64,000 bases of DNA from contig NZ_JACHIH010000011.1 in the NCBI RefSeq assembly GCF_014203125.1, positions 58,696 to 122,695 of the forward strand, read 5' to 3'. The notes under the pieces were generated by a model that was not told where the DNA came from, did not search any database, and worked only from the letters and a program-made list of their open reading frames with translations. This stretch comes from Rhodopseudomonas rhenobacensis. GTDB lineage: Bacteria > Pseudomonadota > Alphaproteobacteria > Rhizobiales > Xanthobacteraceae. The position numbers and the translations under genes were made by a program. Position 1 is the stretch's first letter; each line of letters begins with the position of its first letter. Of the stretch, positions 36,697 to 44,459 are shown in pieces.

Positions 36697-38862
36697 ATGC
36701 GAGATGATTCCAATGGCCGCCGCGGATTCGACCGCGTCCTGATCGCTGTCGCGGCGACCTTCGTCACGCTGTCCGCCGGCTCCGCTCTGGCGCAGTCCGC
36801 CCCGGAGCGCAGCCCTTCGGATCTCGCCATCGATGCCGCCGTGCCGATGCCCGAGCCCGCCAACCTGCCACCGCCGTCGATCGGCGACTTCAAGATCGAC
36901 ACCCCCGACACCACCGCCTCGGTCACGCCGGCCACCGCCGTCGAGGCGCCGAAACTGGACGCCGCCGCGACCAGCGCTCCCGCCGCGGCGCCGGAACCCG
37001 CCGCTCCGGCCGCCAGCGCCACCGCGCCCGCCGTCGAGCCGGCCAAGGATGCGATCGCCAAGGAGATCGCGAAGGACAGCCTGTCCGGCGAGCCCGCCAA
37101 GCAGCAGGCCGCCGAGCCGTCGGCCGAGCCCGCCAAGACCGCCAGCGCCGTGGCGCCGGCCGACCAGCCGGTCGCCGACAAGCTGCGCGAGCTGCTCGGC
37201 GCCAAGTCGAGCCGCTATTTCGACCGCAAGGGCGAGCGCGCCGCGGTCGAGAAGTTCTACACCGCGCGGGATTTCGCGCCGCTGTGGACCCAAGCCGGTG
37301 CCGCCACGCCGGTGGTCGGCAGCGTCGCCGCGCGGCTGAAGGATGCCGCCGCCGACGGCCTCAACCCCGCCGACTATCCGCAGCCGGATTTCGCCGCCGC
37401 GACCTCGCCCGAGGCTTTGGCCGAGGCCGAGCTGAAGTTCACCGCCAGCGTGCTGGACTATGCCCGGCAGGCGCAAAGCGGCCGGATGCATTGGTCGCAG
37501 GTCTCCGGCGACATCCAGTATCCCGAACACCCGATCGATCCCGCCGAGGTGCTGGCCAACGTCACCACCGCCAAGGATCCGTCCGCGGCGCTGGCGAGCT
37601 ATAACCCGCCGCACAAGATGTATCGGCAATTGAAGGCCAAGCTCGCCGAGCTGCGCGGCCAGGGCGATGGCCCCGGCGCGATCCAGATCGCCGACGGCCC
37701 GACGCTGAAATACACCGCGGCGCGCAAGAAGCAGGCCGCTGTCGAGGTCGACGATCCGCGGGTGCCGCAACTGCGCGCCAAGCTCGGCATCAGCGAAAAT
37801 CCCGACAGCACCCGCTACGACGCCAAGGTCGCCGAAGCGGTGCGCAAATTCCAGGACGGCGCCGACCTCAAGGAGACCGGCGTGCTCGACGAGCGCACCG
37901 TCAAGGCGCTGAACAGCCCGAAGAGCGACCGCCAGATCGACACCGTGATCGTCAACATGGAGCGCTGGCGCTGGCTGCCGCGCGAGCTCGGCGCGCCGGC
38001 GCTCGGCGACGCCTATGTGATCCTCAACATTCCCGACTACACGTTGAAGGTGATGCAACACGGCGCCCAGGTCTGGACCACCCGCGTGGTGGTCGGCAAG
38101 CCCGGCAATCACGCCACGCCGCTTTTGACCGAGACGATGAAGTACATCACCGTCAACCCGACCTGGAACGTGCCGCCGTCGATCATCTACAACGAATATC
38201 TGCCCGCCCTGCAGCAGGATCCGGGCGTGTTGGACCGCATGGGCCTGAAGCTGGTGCGCAACCGCGACGGCTCGATCCACATTTCGCAGCCGCCCGGCGA
38301 GCGCAACGCGCTCGGCCGCATCCGCTTCAACTTCCCGAACAAATTCCTGGTGTATCAGCACGACACCCCGGACAAGAACCTGTTCTCGCGCGACGCCCGG
38401 GCGTTCAGCCATGGCTGCATGCGGGTGCAGAACCCGGATCAGTACGCCGCGACGCTGCTCAGCATCGCGATGCCGAACGAGCGCTACACGCCGGAGAAGA
38501 TCCGCGGCATGTACGGCAAGAGCGAGATCGACCTGAAATTCGCCACCCCGATCCCGGTCAACCTCACCTACCAGACCGCGTTCGTCGACGACGCCGGCAA
38601 GCTGCAGGTCCGCAAGGACATCTACGGCCGCGACGCCGCGATGCTGGCGATCCTGCGCAACCCGAAGGGCAAGGATTTGGAGAACGTGGTCGCCCACGCC
38701 CAGCCGAGCTACGCGCGGCCGCGCGCCGACATTCCGCAGGGCGTGGCGTTCAACGACGGCGCCGGCAATGCCGAACCATCGTTCTTCGAGCGGCTGTTCG
38801 GCGCGCCGAGCGCACCGCCGCCGGCCAACCGCCGTCCGCAGCGCAACGTGTTTACCCGGTAA
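36697..38862 (+). CDS. L,D-transpeptidase (YcbB/LdtD-like)
   Basis: Exported protein of 721 residues. A signal peptide (VLIAVAATFVTLSAGSALAQ) precedes a Pro/Ala-rich linker of about 120 residues. Then come a peptidoglycan-binding scaffold domain (start LRELLGAKSSRYF), a PG-binding repeat (VAEAVRKFQDGADLKETGVL) and the YkuD catalytic domain with SHGCMRV near residue 572, holding the catalytic Cys. It makes 3-3 cross-links in peptidoglycan, or fixes proteins to it. The downstream stem-loop is shared with a convergent operon. Confidence 0.93.
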   Translation: MRDDSNGRRGFDRVLIAVAATFVTLSAGSALAQSAPERSPSDLAIDAAVPMPEPANLPPPSIGDFKIDTPDTTASVTPATAVEAPKLDAAATSAPAAAPEPAAPAASATAPAVEPAKDAIAKEIAKDSLSGEPAKQQAAEPSAEPAKTASAVAPADQPVADKLRELLGAKSSRYFDRKGERAAVEKFYTARDFAPLWTQAGAATPVVGSVAARLKDAAADGLNPADYPQPDFAAATSPEALAEAELKFTASVLDYARQAQSGRMHWSQVSGDIQYPEHPIDPAEVLANVTTAKDPSAALASYNPPHKMYRQLKAKLAELRGQGDGPGAIQIADGPTLKYTAARKKQAAVEVDDPRVPQLRAKLGISENPDSTRYDAKVAEAVRKFQDGADLKETGVLDERTVKALNSPKSDRQIDTVIVNMERWRWLPRELGAPALGDAYVILNIPDYTLKVMQHGAQVWTTRVVVGKPGNHATPLLTETMKYITVNPTWNVPPSIIYNEYLPALQQDPGVLDRMGLKLVRNRDGSIHISQPPGERNALGRIRFNFPNKFLVYQHDTPDKNLFSRDARAFSHGCMRVQNPDQYAATLLSIAMPNERYTPEKIRGMYGKSEIDLKFATPIPVNLTYQTAFVDDAGKLQVRKDIYGRDAAMLAILRNPKGKDLENVVAHAQPSYARPRADIPQGVAFNDGAGNAEPSFFERLFGAPSAPPPANRRPQRNVFTR

Positions 38863-38872
38863 CCAAGGCCTT

Positions 38873-38905
38873 CGAGGTTTCGGCGATGCACTCGCCGAAA
38901 CCTCG
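38873..38905. terminator. Bidirectional stem-loop between convergent genes
   Basis: Perfect 14-bp stem CGAGGTTTCGGCGA / TCGCCGAAACCTCG around TGCAC, starting 11 bases after the L,D-transpeptidase stop and ending 12 bases before the convergent DUF1036 stop. There is no T-tract, so termination strength is uncertain. Confidence 0.65.
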
Positions 38906-38916
38906 GCACGTCGCGG

Positions 38917-39261
38917 TCAGTTCAGATTGATGGTGCCGGTCCAGGGCCAGCCGGCGTTGGTCACGGTGATCAAACGCATCCCGACGTCGTCGGCCTGGGT
39001 CGACGACGTGTTCCAGCACCAGTCGAATGCCTGCAACGGCACCGGCGTGTGATAAGAGCCGGACCAGTGGCTGCCGTTGTCGGCCTCGGCATAGAAGGTC
39101 GAGTATTTGTTTGTGGTCCATAGCACGGTGGCAGCCTGTCCCGGCTCGATCTTCCACCAGCCCTTCTTGGCCCAGTCACCGCCGTCGCGGCAGTTCGGGC
39201 TGTAATATCCGACAGCCACCCAGACGCGACTGCCGTGGTGATTGGCGAAACGCAGCCACAT
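38917..39261 (-). CDS. DUF1036-like protein without signal peptide
   Basis: Protein of 114 residues, rich in Trp and Tyr: MWLRFANHHGSRVWVAVGYY, GGDWAKKGWWKIEPGQAATV, then a WSGSYHTPV strand. This is the DUF1036 pattern (polar opening, GWW..I.PG.. turn, FYAEAD strand) seen again in the exported protein at 43866-44459. It lacks a signal peptide and the usual disulfide cysteines, apart from CRDGG and WCW. It follows a 74-residue gene by 2 bases and is preceded by gggagg. Function unknown. Confidence 0.75.
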   Translation of the reverse strand: MWLRFANHHGSRVWVAVGYYSPNCRDGGDWAKKGWWKIEPGQAATVLWTTNKYSTFYAEADNGSHWSGSYHTPVPLQAFDWCWNTSSTQADDVGMRLITVTNAGWPWTGTINLN

Positions 39262-39263
39262 GG

Positions 39264-39488
39264 TCAGCCTCCCTTTTCCAGCTTCTCGCGCAGCCGCGAG
39301 GTCAGCGAGGTTTTCGGGGCGGGACCGCGTGGGGCCGGCGGCAACAAAGCCGGCGCCTCTCCGCGCTTTTCGGTGATCTCGTGCTCGAGGTGTCCGGATT
39401 TGTGATCACCGATCACCTTGTCGTCCAGTTTTGGATTCGCGGGACGGAAGCTCACCGTCGCCGCGATCTCCGGCTCGTCGTGTGCCAT
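39264..39488 (-). CDS. Small hydrophilic protein of unknown function
   Basis: Not recognised. The product has 74 residues and is highly charged (MAHDEPEIAATVSFRPANPK, then DHKSGHLEHEITEKRGEA), with a proline-rich middle (LLPPAPRGPAPK) and a basic end. It has no membrane segment. The start has aaggag about 9 bases upstream. It is the first gene of a two-gene unit with the DUF1036 protein, so they may act together. Confidence 0.6.
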   Translation of the reverse strand: MAHDEPEIAATVSFRPANPKLDDKVIGDHKSGHLEHEITEKRGEAPALLPPAPRGPAPKTSLTSRLREKLEKGG

Positions 39489-39892
39489 TGGTCGTCTCCT
39501 TGCGGTTCTCCACCCTCCGCAAAGCTACGCCCGCATGACGATTGTCGTCAATAAAACACGCGCATTAGGCGCATCGCGGGCGACGAGGGCCCTGGGACGA
39601 TCCCGAGGCCGAGGCCCGGGCCGCTCGCCGATCGGCGCCGCGTTAATCCGAATACCCGAGCGAATCCAATGATTACACCGGCGGCCCCGCGGCCAGCATT
39701 AACCATCCTCCATCCTCGCTTCGGCACCGGGCTATTTTTCGCCACACTCGACAGGCTAGGTTAAGCCTAACGGAGGGTGGGGCGTAGTTTTCAATTAACC
39801 CTCCTGCTTTAAGACCGCATTCATCCTGTTCTCCACGCTACGGGGTTTCGGGGTTCAGGTTTGTCGCTGGTCATTTTGGGGTGGGTTCATAG
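39489..39892. other. Gene-free region between divergent operons
   Basis: About 400 bases between the 74-residue gene (minus) and the DUF882 gene (plus). It must hold both promoters. Seen: two ATTAACC half-sites (39697 and 39796 regions) and an imperfect palindrome TAGGTTAAGCCTA near 39757. Neither has the 7-base spacing of a full CtrA box. No coding sequence or RNA gene is apparent. Confidence 0.5.
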
Positions 39893-41518
39893 GTGCTGGC
39901 TCGATTCGCACGCCGTTTCCTGACGCTCACAACATCCCGCGCCGCTGTTCAGGCCGGCATGGCGTCGCTGCTGCTTCTCGCCGGCGCGGGCTCCGTCCAC
40001 GACGCCACCGCGCTGGGCGATAGCCGCACCCTCACCTTCCACCACACCCATTCCGACGAGAACCTCACCGTCACCTTCAAGCGCAACGGCCGTTACGACG
40101 AGGCCGCGCTGCAGCAGATCAACCACTTCCTCCGCGACTGGCGCAGCCAGGACCAGACCACGATGGATCGCCGGCTGTTCGACATCCTCTGGGAAGTCTA
40201 CCGCGACGTCGACGGCAAGCAGCCGATCCAGATCATCTCCGCCTACCGCTCGCCCGCCACCAACGCCATGCTGCGCCGCCGCTCCTCGGGCGTTGCCCGC
40301 GCCAGCCAGCACATGCTCGGCCACGCCATGGATTTCTACATTCCCGGCGTGCCGCTGGAGCAGATCCGGTTTGCGGGGCTGCGGCTGCAGCGCGGCGGCG
40401 TCGGCTTCTATCCGACCTCCGGCTCGCCCTTCGTGCATCTCGACACCGGCAGCATCCGGCACTGGCCGCGCATGAGCCACGATCAGCTGGCGCGGGTGTT
40501 CCCCGACGGCCGCACCGTGCACGTGCCGTCCGACGGCAATCCGCTTCGCGGCTATCAGCTGGCGCTCGCCGACGTCGAGAAGCGCGGCAACCCGTCCGAC
40601 GCCGCCGGCAGCGGCAAGAGCAACTTCCTGGCCTCGCTGTTCGGCAAGGGCAAGTCCAGCAACGACGAGGATGACGAAGGCGGCGCCGCCCCGACCGTGG
40701 TGGCCAGCGCCGACAACGCCTCCCCGGTCGGCCTGATGGCCGCCGCCCCCGGCAACATCAAGAACGCCGTGGTCAAGATCATCGATTCGGTGCCGCTGCC
40801 GCGCGCCAAGCCCGCGCTGGCCCCGGTGCAAATGGCATCCGCCGACCTGCCGCCGGCGCCGGTCGCCAAGCCCGCCGCCGCCAAGGCCGAGGCGGCCAAG
40901 CAGGACCCGAGCAAGCCGCAATCGCCCGCCGACATCATCAACGCCCGCGGCTTCTGGGACGACATGCCGGCGACCAAGCAGGCCACCCCGGCCCAGGTCG
41001 CCGCGATCAGCGCCCGCCAGGCGCTCGCCGCCGCCGATCCGCAATCCACCGCGACGATTTCCGAGGGCGCGATGCAGGCGATGGCCTATGCGCCGCCGCC
41101 GGCCGAGCGCGCCTCGGTGGTCGCCGCCAGCGCGCCGCTGCCGCGCAGCGTCCGCCCGGCCGCGCCGGCGCGCCACGCGATGGGCGTCAACGCCGGCACC
41201 ACGGTGGTCGCCAAGGGCCAGCGCGGCGTCGGAGTCGTGGTCGCCACCTCGTCGCGGCTCGCCGCCGCCGCGGTCAAGGACAACGACGTCTGGATGCGCG
41301 CGATGATCCTCGCGCCGAGCGCCTCGACCATGACCTCGACGGTGTTCGGCGACACCGACCTCACCATCCTGCGCGCGCATTTCAGCAAGCCGCAGGCAGC
41401 GGTGGCGATGGCGTTCGCCGACGATCCGCAGTCCGGGATGCAGTGCGAGCGCTTCACCGGCGCCGCGGTGGCGCCGCTGTCGACCACGCCGTTCATGCGC
41501 ACCGCGGCGCTGCGCTGA
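39893..41518 (+). CDS. DUF882/M15-type peptidoglycan peptidase (MepK/YcbK-like)
   Basis: Exported protein of 541 residues. N-terminal signal (AGMASLLLLAGAGSVHDATA). Residues 45-200 are the DUF882/peptidase M15A_2 domain: opening LTFHHTHSDENLTVTF, zinc ligands in SQHMLGHAMDFYI and the third His in PFVHLD. Related MepK cleaves 3-3 cross-links such as those made by the L,D-transpeptidase encoded 1 kb upstream. Residues 230-541 are an unusual long Ala/Pro-rich extension with an acidic patch (SSNDEDDEGG). Starts at a GTG; the start is uncertain. Confidence 0.88.
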   Translation: MLARFARRFLTLTTSRAAVQAGMASLLLLAGAGSVHDATALGDSRTLTFHHTHSDENLTVTFKRNGRYDEAALQQINHFLRDWRSQDQTTMDRRLFDILWEVYRDVDGKQPIQIISAYRSPATNAMLRRRSSGVARASQHMLGHAMDFYIPGVPLEQIRFAGLRLQRGGVGFYPTSGSPFVHLDTGSIRHWPRMSHDQLARVFPDGRTVHVPSDGNPLRGYQLALADVEKRGNPSDAAGSGKSNFLASLFGKGKSSNDEDDEGGAAPTVVASADNASPVGLMAAAPGNIKNAVVKIIDSVPLPRAKPALAPVQMASADLPPAPVAKPAAAKAEAAKQDPSKPQSPADIINARGFWDDMPATKQATPAQVAAISARQALAAADPQSTATISEGAMQAMAYAPPPAERASVVAASAPLPRSVRPAAPARHAMGVNAGTTVVAKGQRGVGVVVATSSRLAAAAVKDNDVWMRAMILAPSASTMTSTVFGDTDLTILRAHFSKPQAAVAMAFADDPQSGMQCERFTGAAVAPLSTTPFMRTAALR

Positions 41519-41564
41519 GCTAGCTATCGCGGGCGGCGTTCCGGTCGCCCGCCTAACTCCCCCC

Positions 41565-41627
41565 GCGCCTGGATGCACCTGCGCCTGACTGCACCTGCGC
41601 CTGGATGCACCTGCGCCTGACTCCCCT
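41565..41627. repeat. Tandem 16-bp repeat, about 3.9 copies
   Basis: Units alternate GCGCCTGGATGCACCT and GCGCCTGACTGCACCT, the last being truncated, starting 47 bases after the peptidase stop. They are directly adjacent without spacers. Confidence 0.8.
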
Positions 41628-41649
41628 CCTCCCATCCCCACCCACCGCC

Positions 41650-41783
41650 GTCATCCTGAGAAACCCGGCGAAGCCCGCAGGGCGAAGCCGGGTGTCTCGA
41701 AGGATGGCCGCGGGCGCGGAGCCCGCCGCGCGTCTCGCAGCCGCATCCTTCGAGGCCCTCGCTTTGCTCGGGCGCCTCAGAGC
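41650..41783. repeat. Dispersed intergenic repeat (catcct-type), second copy
   Basis: Begins gtcatcctgagaaacccggc, contains gggtgtctcgaaggatg and later cgcatccttcgaggccctcg, which pairs back on it. Homologous to the element at 4209-4320. Confidence 0.78.
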
Positions 41784-41818
41784 CTGACCGAAAAAGTAGC
41801 GCGCAAAACCAGGGGTTT

Positions 41819-41935
41819 GTCATTGCGAGCCGAGGGCGGCGCGCAGCGCCGGCCGAACAGCGAAGCAATCCAGGGGCCTCACGCGGAGCCCTGGATTGCT
41901 TCGTCGCAAGAGCTCCCCGCAATGAAGCATTTAAT
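41819..41935. repeat. Dispersed intergenic repeat (gtcattgcgag-type)
   Basis: Hairpin element with a perfect 15-bp inner stem: CGAAGCAATCCAGGG at 41861-41875 and CCCTGGATTGCTTCG at 41889-41903. The ends gtcattgcgag and ccgcaatga are also complementary. The rest of the gap 41519-42184 contains no gene. Confidence 0.78.
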
Positions 41936-42184
41936 GCCTGACTCCATTGATCGCTTTTTGAGTCGGACTCTCAGGACGACAACTCAGAAATGGGTCGTGG
42001 GGAGCACGGCTCGTGCAGCGCGCTGTCACATGGGTTGGACCTGATTGCGTCAAGATGCGGCGTGCGGTGCACAGCGCTGGACCATGCCGTGCGTGAAGTT
42101 TGGCCTGGAGAACGACGCGCCATTTGGCATGATCCAGCTGCGACGACGAGTTGACCCAACGGAAAAGCCAGAAGGGAAGAGCGA

Positions 42185-43027
42185 ATGAGCAGCGGATTCA
42201 TCAAGACCAATGACGGCGTCGAGATCTACTACAAAGATTGGGGTCCGAAACAGGCGCAGCCGATCGTATTCCATCACGGCTGGCCGTTGTCGTCCGACGA
42301 CTGGGACGCGCAGATGCTGTTCTTTCTGGCGCAGGGCTACCGCGTCGTCGCGCATGACCGCCGCGGCCACGGCCGCTCGGCGCAGGTCGACAGCGGCCAC
42401 GACATGGATCACTACGCCGCCGACGCCTCCGCGGTCGCCGAAGCGCTCGACCTCAAGAACACGGTCAATATCGGGCATTCGACCGGCGGCGGCGAAGTCG
42501 CGCGCTACGTCGCCAAGTTCGGCGAACCGCAGGGCCGCGTCGCCAAGGCGGTGCTGGTCAGCGCGGTGCCGCCCTTGATGCTGAAGACCGCGGCCAATCC
42601 CGGCGGGCTGCCGATCGAAGTGTTCGACGGTTTCCGCAAGGCGCTCGCCGACAATCGCGCGCAGTTCTATCTCGACGTCGCCGGCGGGCCGTTCTACGGC
42701 TTCAACCGGCCGGGCGCAGCAGCCTCGCCGGGCGTCGTCAACAACTGGTGGCGGCAGGGCATGATGGGCGCCGCCAACGCGCATTACGACGGCATCAAGG
42801 CGTTTTCCGAAACCGACCAGACCGACGACCTCAAGGCGATCAGCGTGCCGACGCTGGTGCTGCACGGCGAGGACGACCAGATCGTGCCGATCGACGATTC
42901 AGCGAGGCTGTCGGTCAAGCTGTTGAAGAACGGCACGCTGAAGACCTATCCGGGTTTTCCGCACGGCATGCTGACGACCCATCCGGACGTCCTGAATGCC
43001 GACCTGCTGGCGTTCGTGAAGGGCTGA
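42185..43027 (+). CDS. Alpha/beta hydrolase, non-haem chloroperoxidase-like
   Basis: Hydrolase of 280 residues. Catalytic Ser 99 in [14 protein letters not shown], acid Asp in [10 protein letters not shown] near residue 228 and His in GFPHGM near 257 form the triad. The opening [20 protein letters not shown] and [12 protein letters not shown] follow the bacterial cofactor-free haloperoxidase/esterase group. The natural substrate is probably an ester or peracid and cannot be read from sequence. It is single, with a purine-rich agaagggaagag upstream. Confidence 0.88.
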   Translation: MSSGFIKTNDGVEIYYKDWGPKQAQPIVFHHGWPLSSDDWDAQMLFFLAQGYRVVAHDRRGHGRSAQVDSGHDMDHYAADASAVAEALDLKNTVNIGHSTGGGEVARYVAKFGEPQGRVAKAVLVSAVPPLMLKTAANPGGLPIEVFDGFRKALADNRAQFYLDVAGGPFYGFNRPGAAASPGVVNNWWRQGMMGAANAHYDGIKAFSETDQTDDLKAISVPTLVLHGEDDQIVPIDDSARLSVKLLKNGTLKTYPGFPHGMLTTHPDVLNADLLAFVKG

Positions 43028-43115
43028 GCGGCCGACCTCATGCAAGCCGAACATTGCGCGTGACAAGATTGGCGCGTGACGAGAGTGGCGCGTAAGGAGT
43101 GAGACACTCAAAGGT

Positions 43116-43146
43116 TTGCCCGCAGCGCTTGAGGCGCTGCGGGCAA
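43116..43146. terminator. Bidirectional stem-loop between hydrolase and gapR
   Basis: Perfect 13-bp stem TTGCCCGCAGCGC / GCGCTGCGGGCAA around loop TTGAG, between two convergent genes. On the minus strand it is followed by ACCTTT; on the plus strand no T-run follows. Confidence 0.68.
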
Positions 43147-43203
43147 CAACAATGACGCCGGGCGTCGGTTTATTGCAATCGATCGGAATCGCTGCGCGAT
43201 CCC

Positions 43204-43473
43204 TCACAGCATGCCGAGCGCCTGCATGTAGGTTTCCAAAATGGTCTCCTGCTCGGCGCGCTCGTTGGCGTCCTGCTTGCGCATCCGCACGATGGTGCGC
43301 AGCGCCTTGACGTCGTAGCCGTTGCCCTTGGCCTCGGCGTAGACGTCGCGGATGTCGTCGGAGATCGTCTTCTTCTCTTCTTCCAGCCGTTCGATGCGCT
43401 CGATGATGGCCTTGAGCTGATCCTTCGCGAATTGCGTCGCGGGCTCTTCCTTGACGGCGGCAGACGTGGCCAT
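43204..43473 (-). CDS. gapR: DUF2312 nucleoid-associated protein GapR
   Basis: Protein of 89 residues of the UPF0335/DUF2312 family. The conserved core is [20 protein letters not shown], then [20 protein letters not shown] and [11 protein letters not shown]. GapR of Caulobacter forms ring-like tetramers on AT-rich, overtwisted DNA ahead of replication and transcription and helps topoisomerases. Start chosen at the ATG with caggag upstream; 22 further codons are open. Length agrees with Caulobacter GapR. Confidence 0.93.
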   Translation of the reverse strand: MATSAAVKEEPATQFAKDQLKAIIERIERLEEEKKTISDDIRDVYAEAKGNGYDVKALRTIVRMRKQDANERAEQETILETYMQALGML

Positions 43474-43578
43474 CTCGTACTCCTGATGTGACTGTTGGAT
43501 TGCGGGTCGCTTGTATCGCGCCTCGCGGCGAAGCGACACTCAAAAGTGCGGCCGCGGTGGTCAACAGTGATCGCACGC

Positions 43579-43598
43579 ATCCACAGCGATCCACAGCG
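43579..43598. repeat. Two direct ATCCACAGCG repeats upstream of gapR
   Basis: ATCCACAGCG occurs twice in direct contact about 105 bases upstream of gapR. Each contains ATCCACA, 7 of the 9 bases of a DnaA box (TTATCCACA). The surrounding gap 43474-43865, between divergent gapR and DUF1036 genes, holds no gene. Confidence 0.4.
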
Positions 43599-43865
43599 CT
43601 TGCCGGCCGGCGGCGCCGCGCGATTGCAGAATCACCGCGCCGCAGCCCACGGGTTCCGGCCGGGTTGCGCGGCCGCCGCCGGCATGGTTTGCTCCGACGC
43701 CGCCGCCGGGCATTGACGTCATTGCCGGCGTTGTCACAGATTTTGCCATATCGCGGGGTTAAAGCTGCCGCGGCCGATTTCGACGCGGCCCGACCGGATG
43801 CCGTGACCTTGACAGCAGCCGACGGGCCAAGCGAAATCCTTGAGGGTTTGATATAGCTTGACCGT

Positions 43866-44459
43866 ATGACCGCAGAAGATTCTCACCGCCACTCGTTTTC
43901 GCAGTCCCGCCTCGGCATCGCCCTGATGCCGGCGCTGGCGCTCGCCATGTTGGGTCTCTCCATCAACTCCGCGGCGGCGGATTTCCGCCTCTGCAACAAC
44001 ACCTCGAGCCGCGTCGGCATCGCGCTGGGCTATAAGGACGCCGACGGCTGGACCACCGAAGGCTGGTGGAACGTGGCGTCGCGCAGTTGCGAGACGCTGT
44101 TGCGCGGCACGCTGGTGGCGCGGTTCTATTACATCTACGCGCTCGACTACGACCGCGGCGGCGAATGGTCGGGACAGGCTTTCATGTGCTCGCGCGACAA
44201 GGAATTCACCATCAAGGGCACCGACAACTGCCTGGCGCGCGGCTTCGACCGCACCGGCTTCTTCGAAGTCGACACCGGCGAACAGCGCGCCTGGACGGTG
44301 CAGCTCACCGAAAGCAGCGAACAGAATACACAACGGCTGCCGGGCATGCCCGGCGCTCCCGGTCCAGGGACGCTCCCGGGAATGCCGAACTCACAGGGTG
44401 GAACGCCTCCGGGCGCGTCTGGTCTGTCTCCAGATGCTGTCCCGGGAAGCAAGCCATGA
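43866..44459 (+). CDS. Exported DUF1036 protein
   Basis: Secreted protein of 197 residues. Signal peptide with a hydrophobic stretch ALMPALALAMLGLSINSAAA; the mature part starts ADFRLCNNTSSRVGIALGY, the DUF1036 hallmark, followed by GWTTEGWWNVASRSCETLL and WSGQAFMCSRDKEF. Five or so cysteines suggest disulfides in the periplasm. Residues 155-197 are Pro/Gly-rich with repeated LPGMP units. Its stop overlaps the pyruvate kinase start (ATGA), an arrangement tying an envelope protein to glycolysis. Function of the domain is unknown. Confidence 0.85.
   Translation: MTAEDSHRHSFSQSRLGIALMPALALAMLGLSINSAAADFRLCNNTSSRVGIALGYKDADGWTTEGWWNVASRSCETLLRGTLVARFYYIYALDYDRGGEWSGQAFMCSRDKEFTIKGTDNCLARGFDRTGFFEVDTGEQRAWTVQLTESSEQNTQRLPGMPGAPGPGTLPGMPNSQGGTPPGASGLSPDAVPGSKP

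Noticed and set aside
36613..38697. Long open frame on the minus strand opposite the L,D-transpeptidase
   Set aside because: High GC keeps antisense frames open; the product is Arg/Gly/Ala-rich and lacks domains, while the plus strand has a complete YkuD enzyme.
39690..39800. CtrA binding sites in the gap upstream of the DUF882 peptidase
   Set aside because: TTAA half-sites are present but not at 7-base spacing.
41565..41627. Possible CRISPR array
   Set aside because: Direct 16-bp tandem units without spacers.
39887..41641. 584-codon minus-strand frame opposite the M15-type peptidase
   Set aside because: Gly/Arg/His-rich shadow; the plus strand carries signal peptide and zinc motifs.
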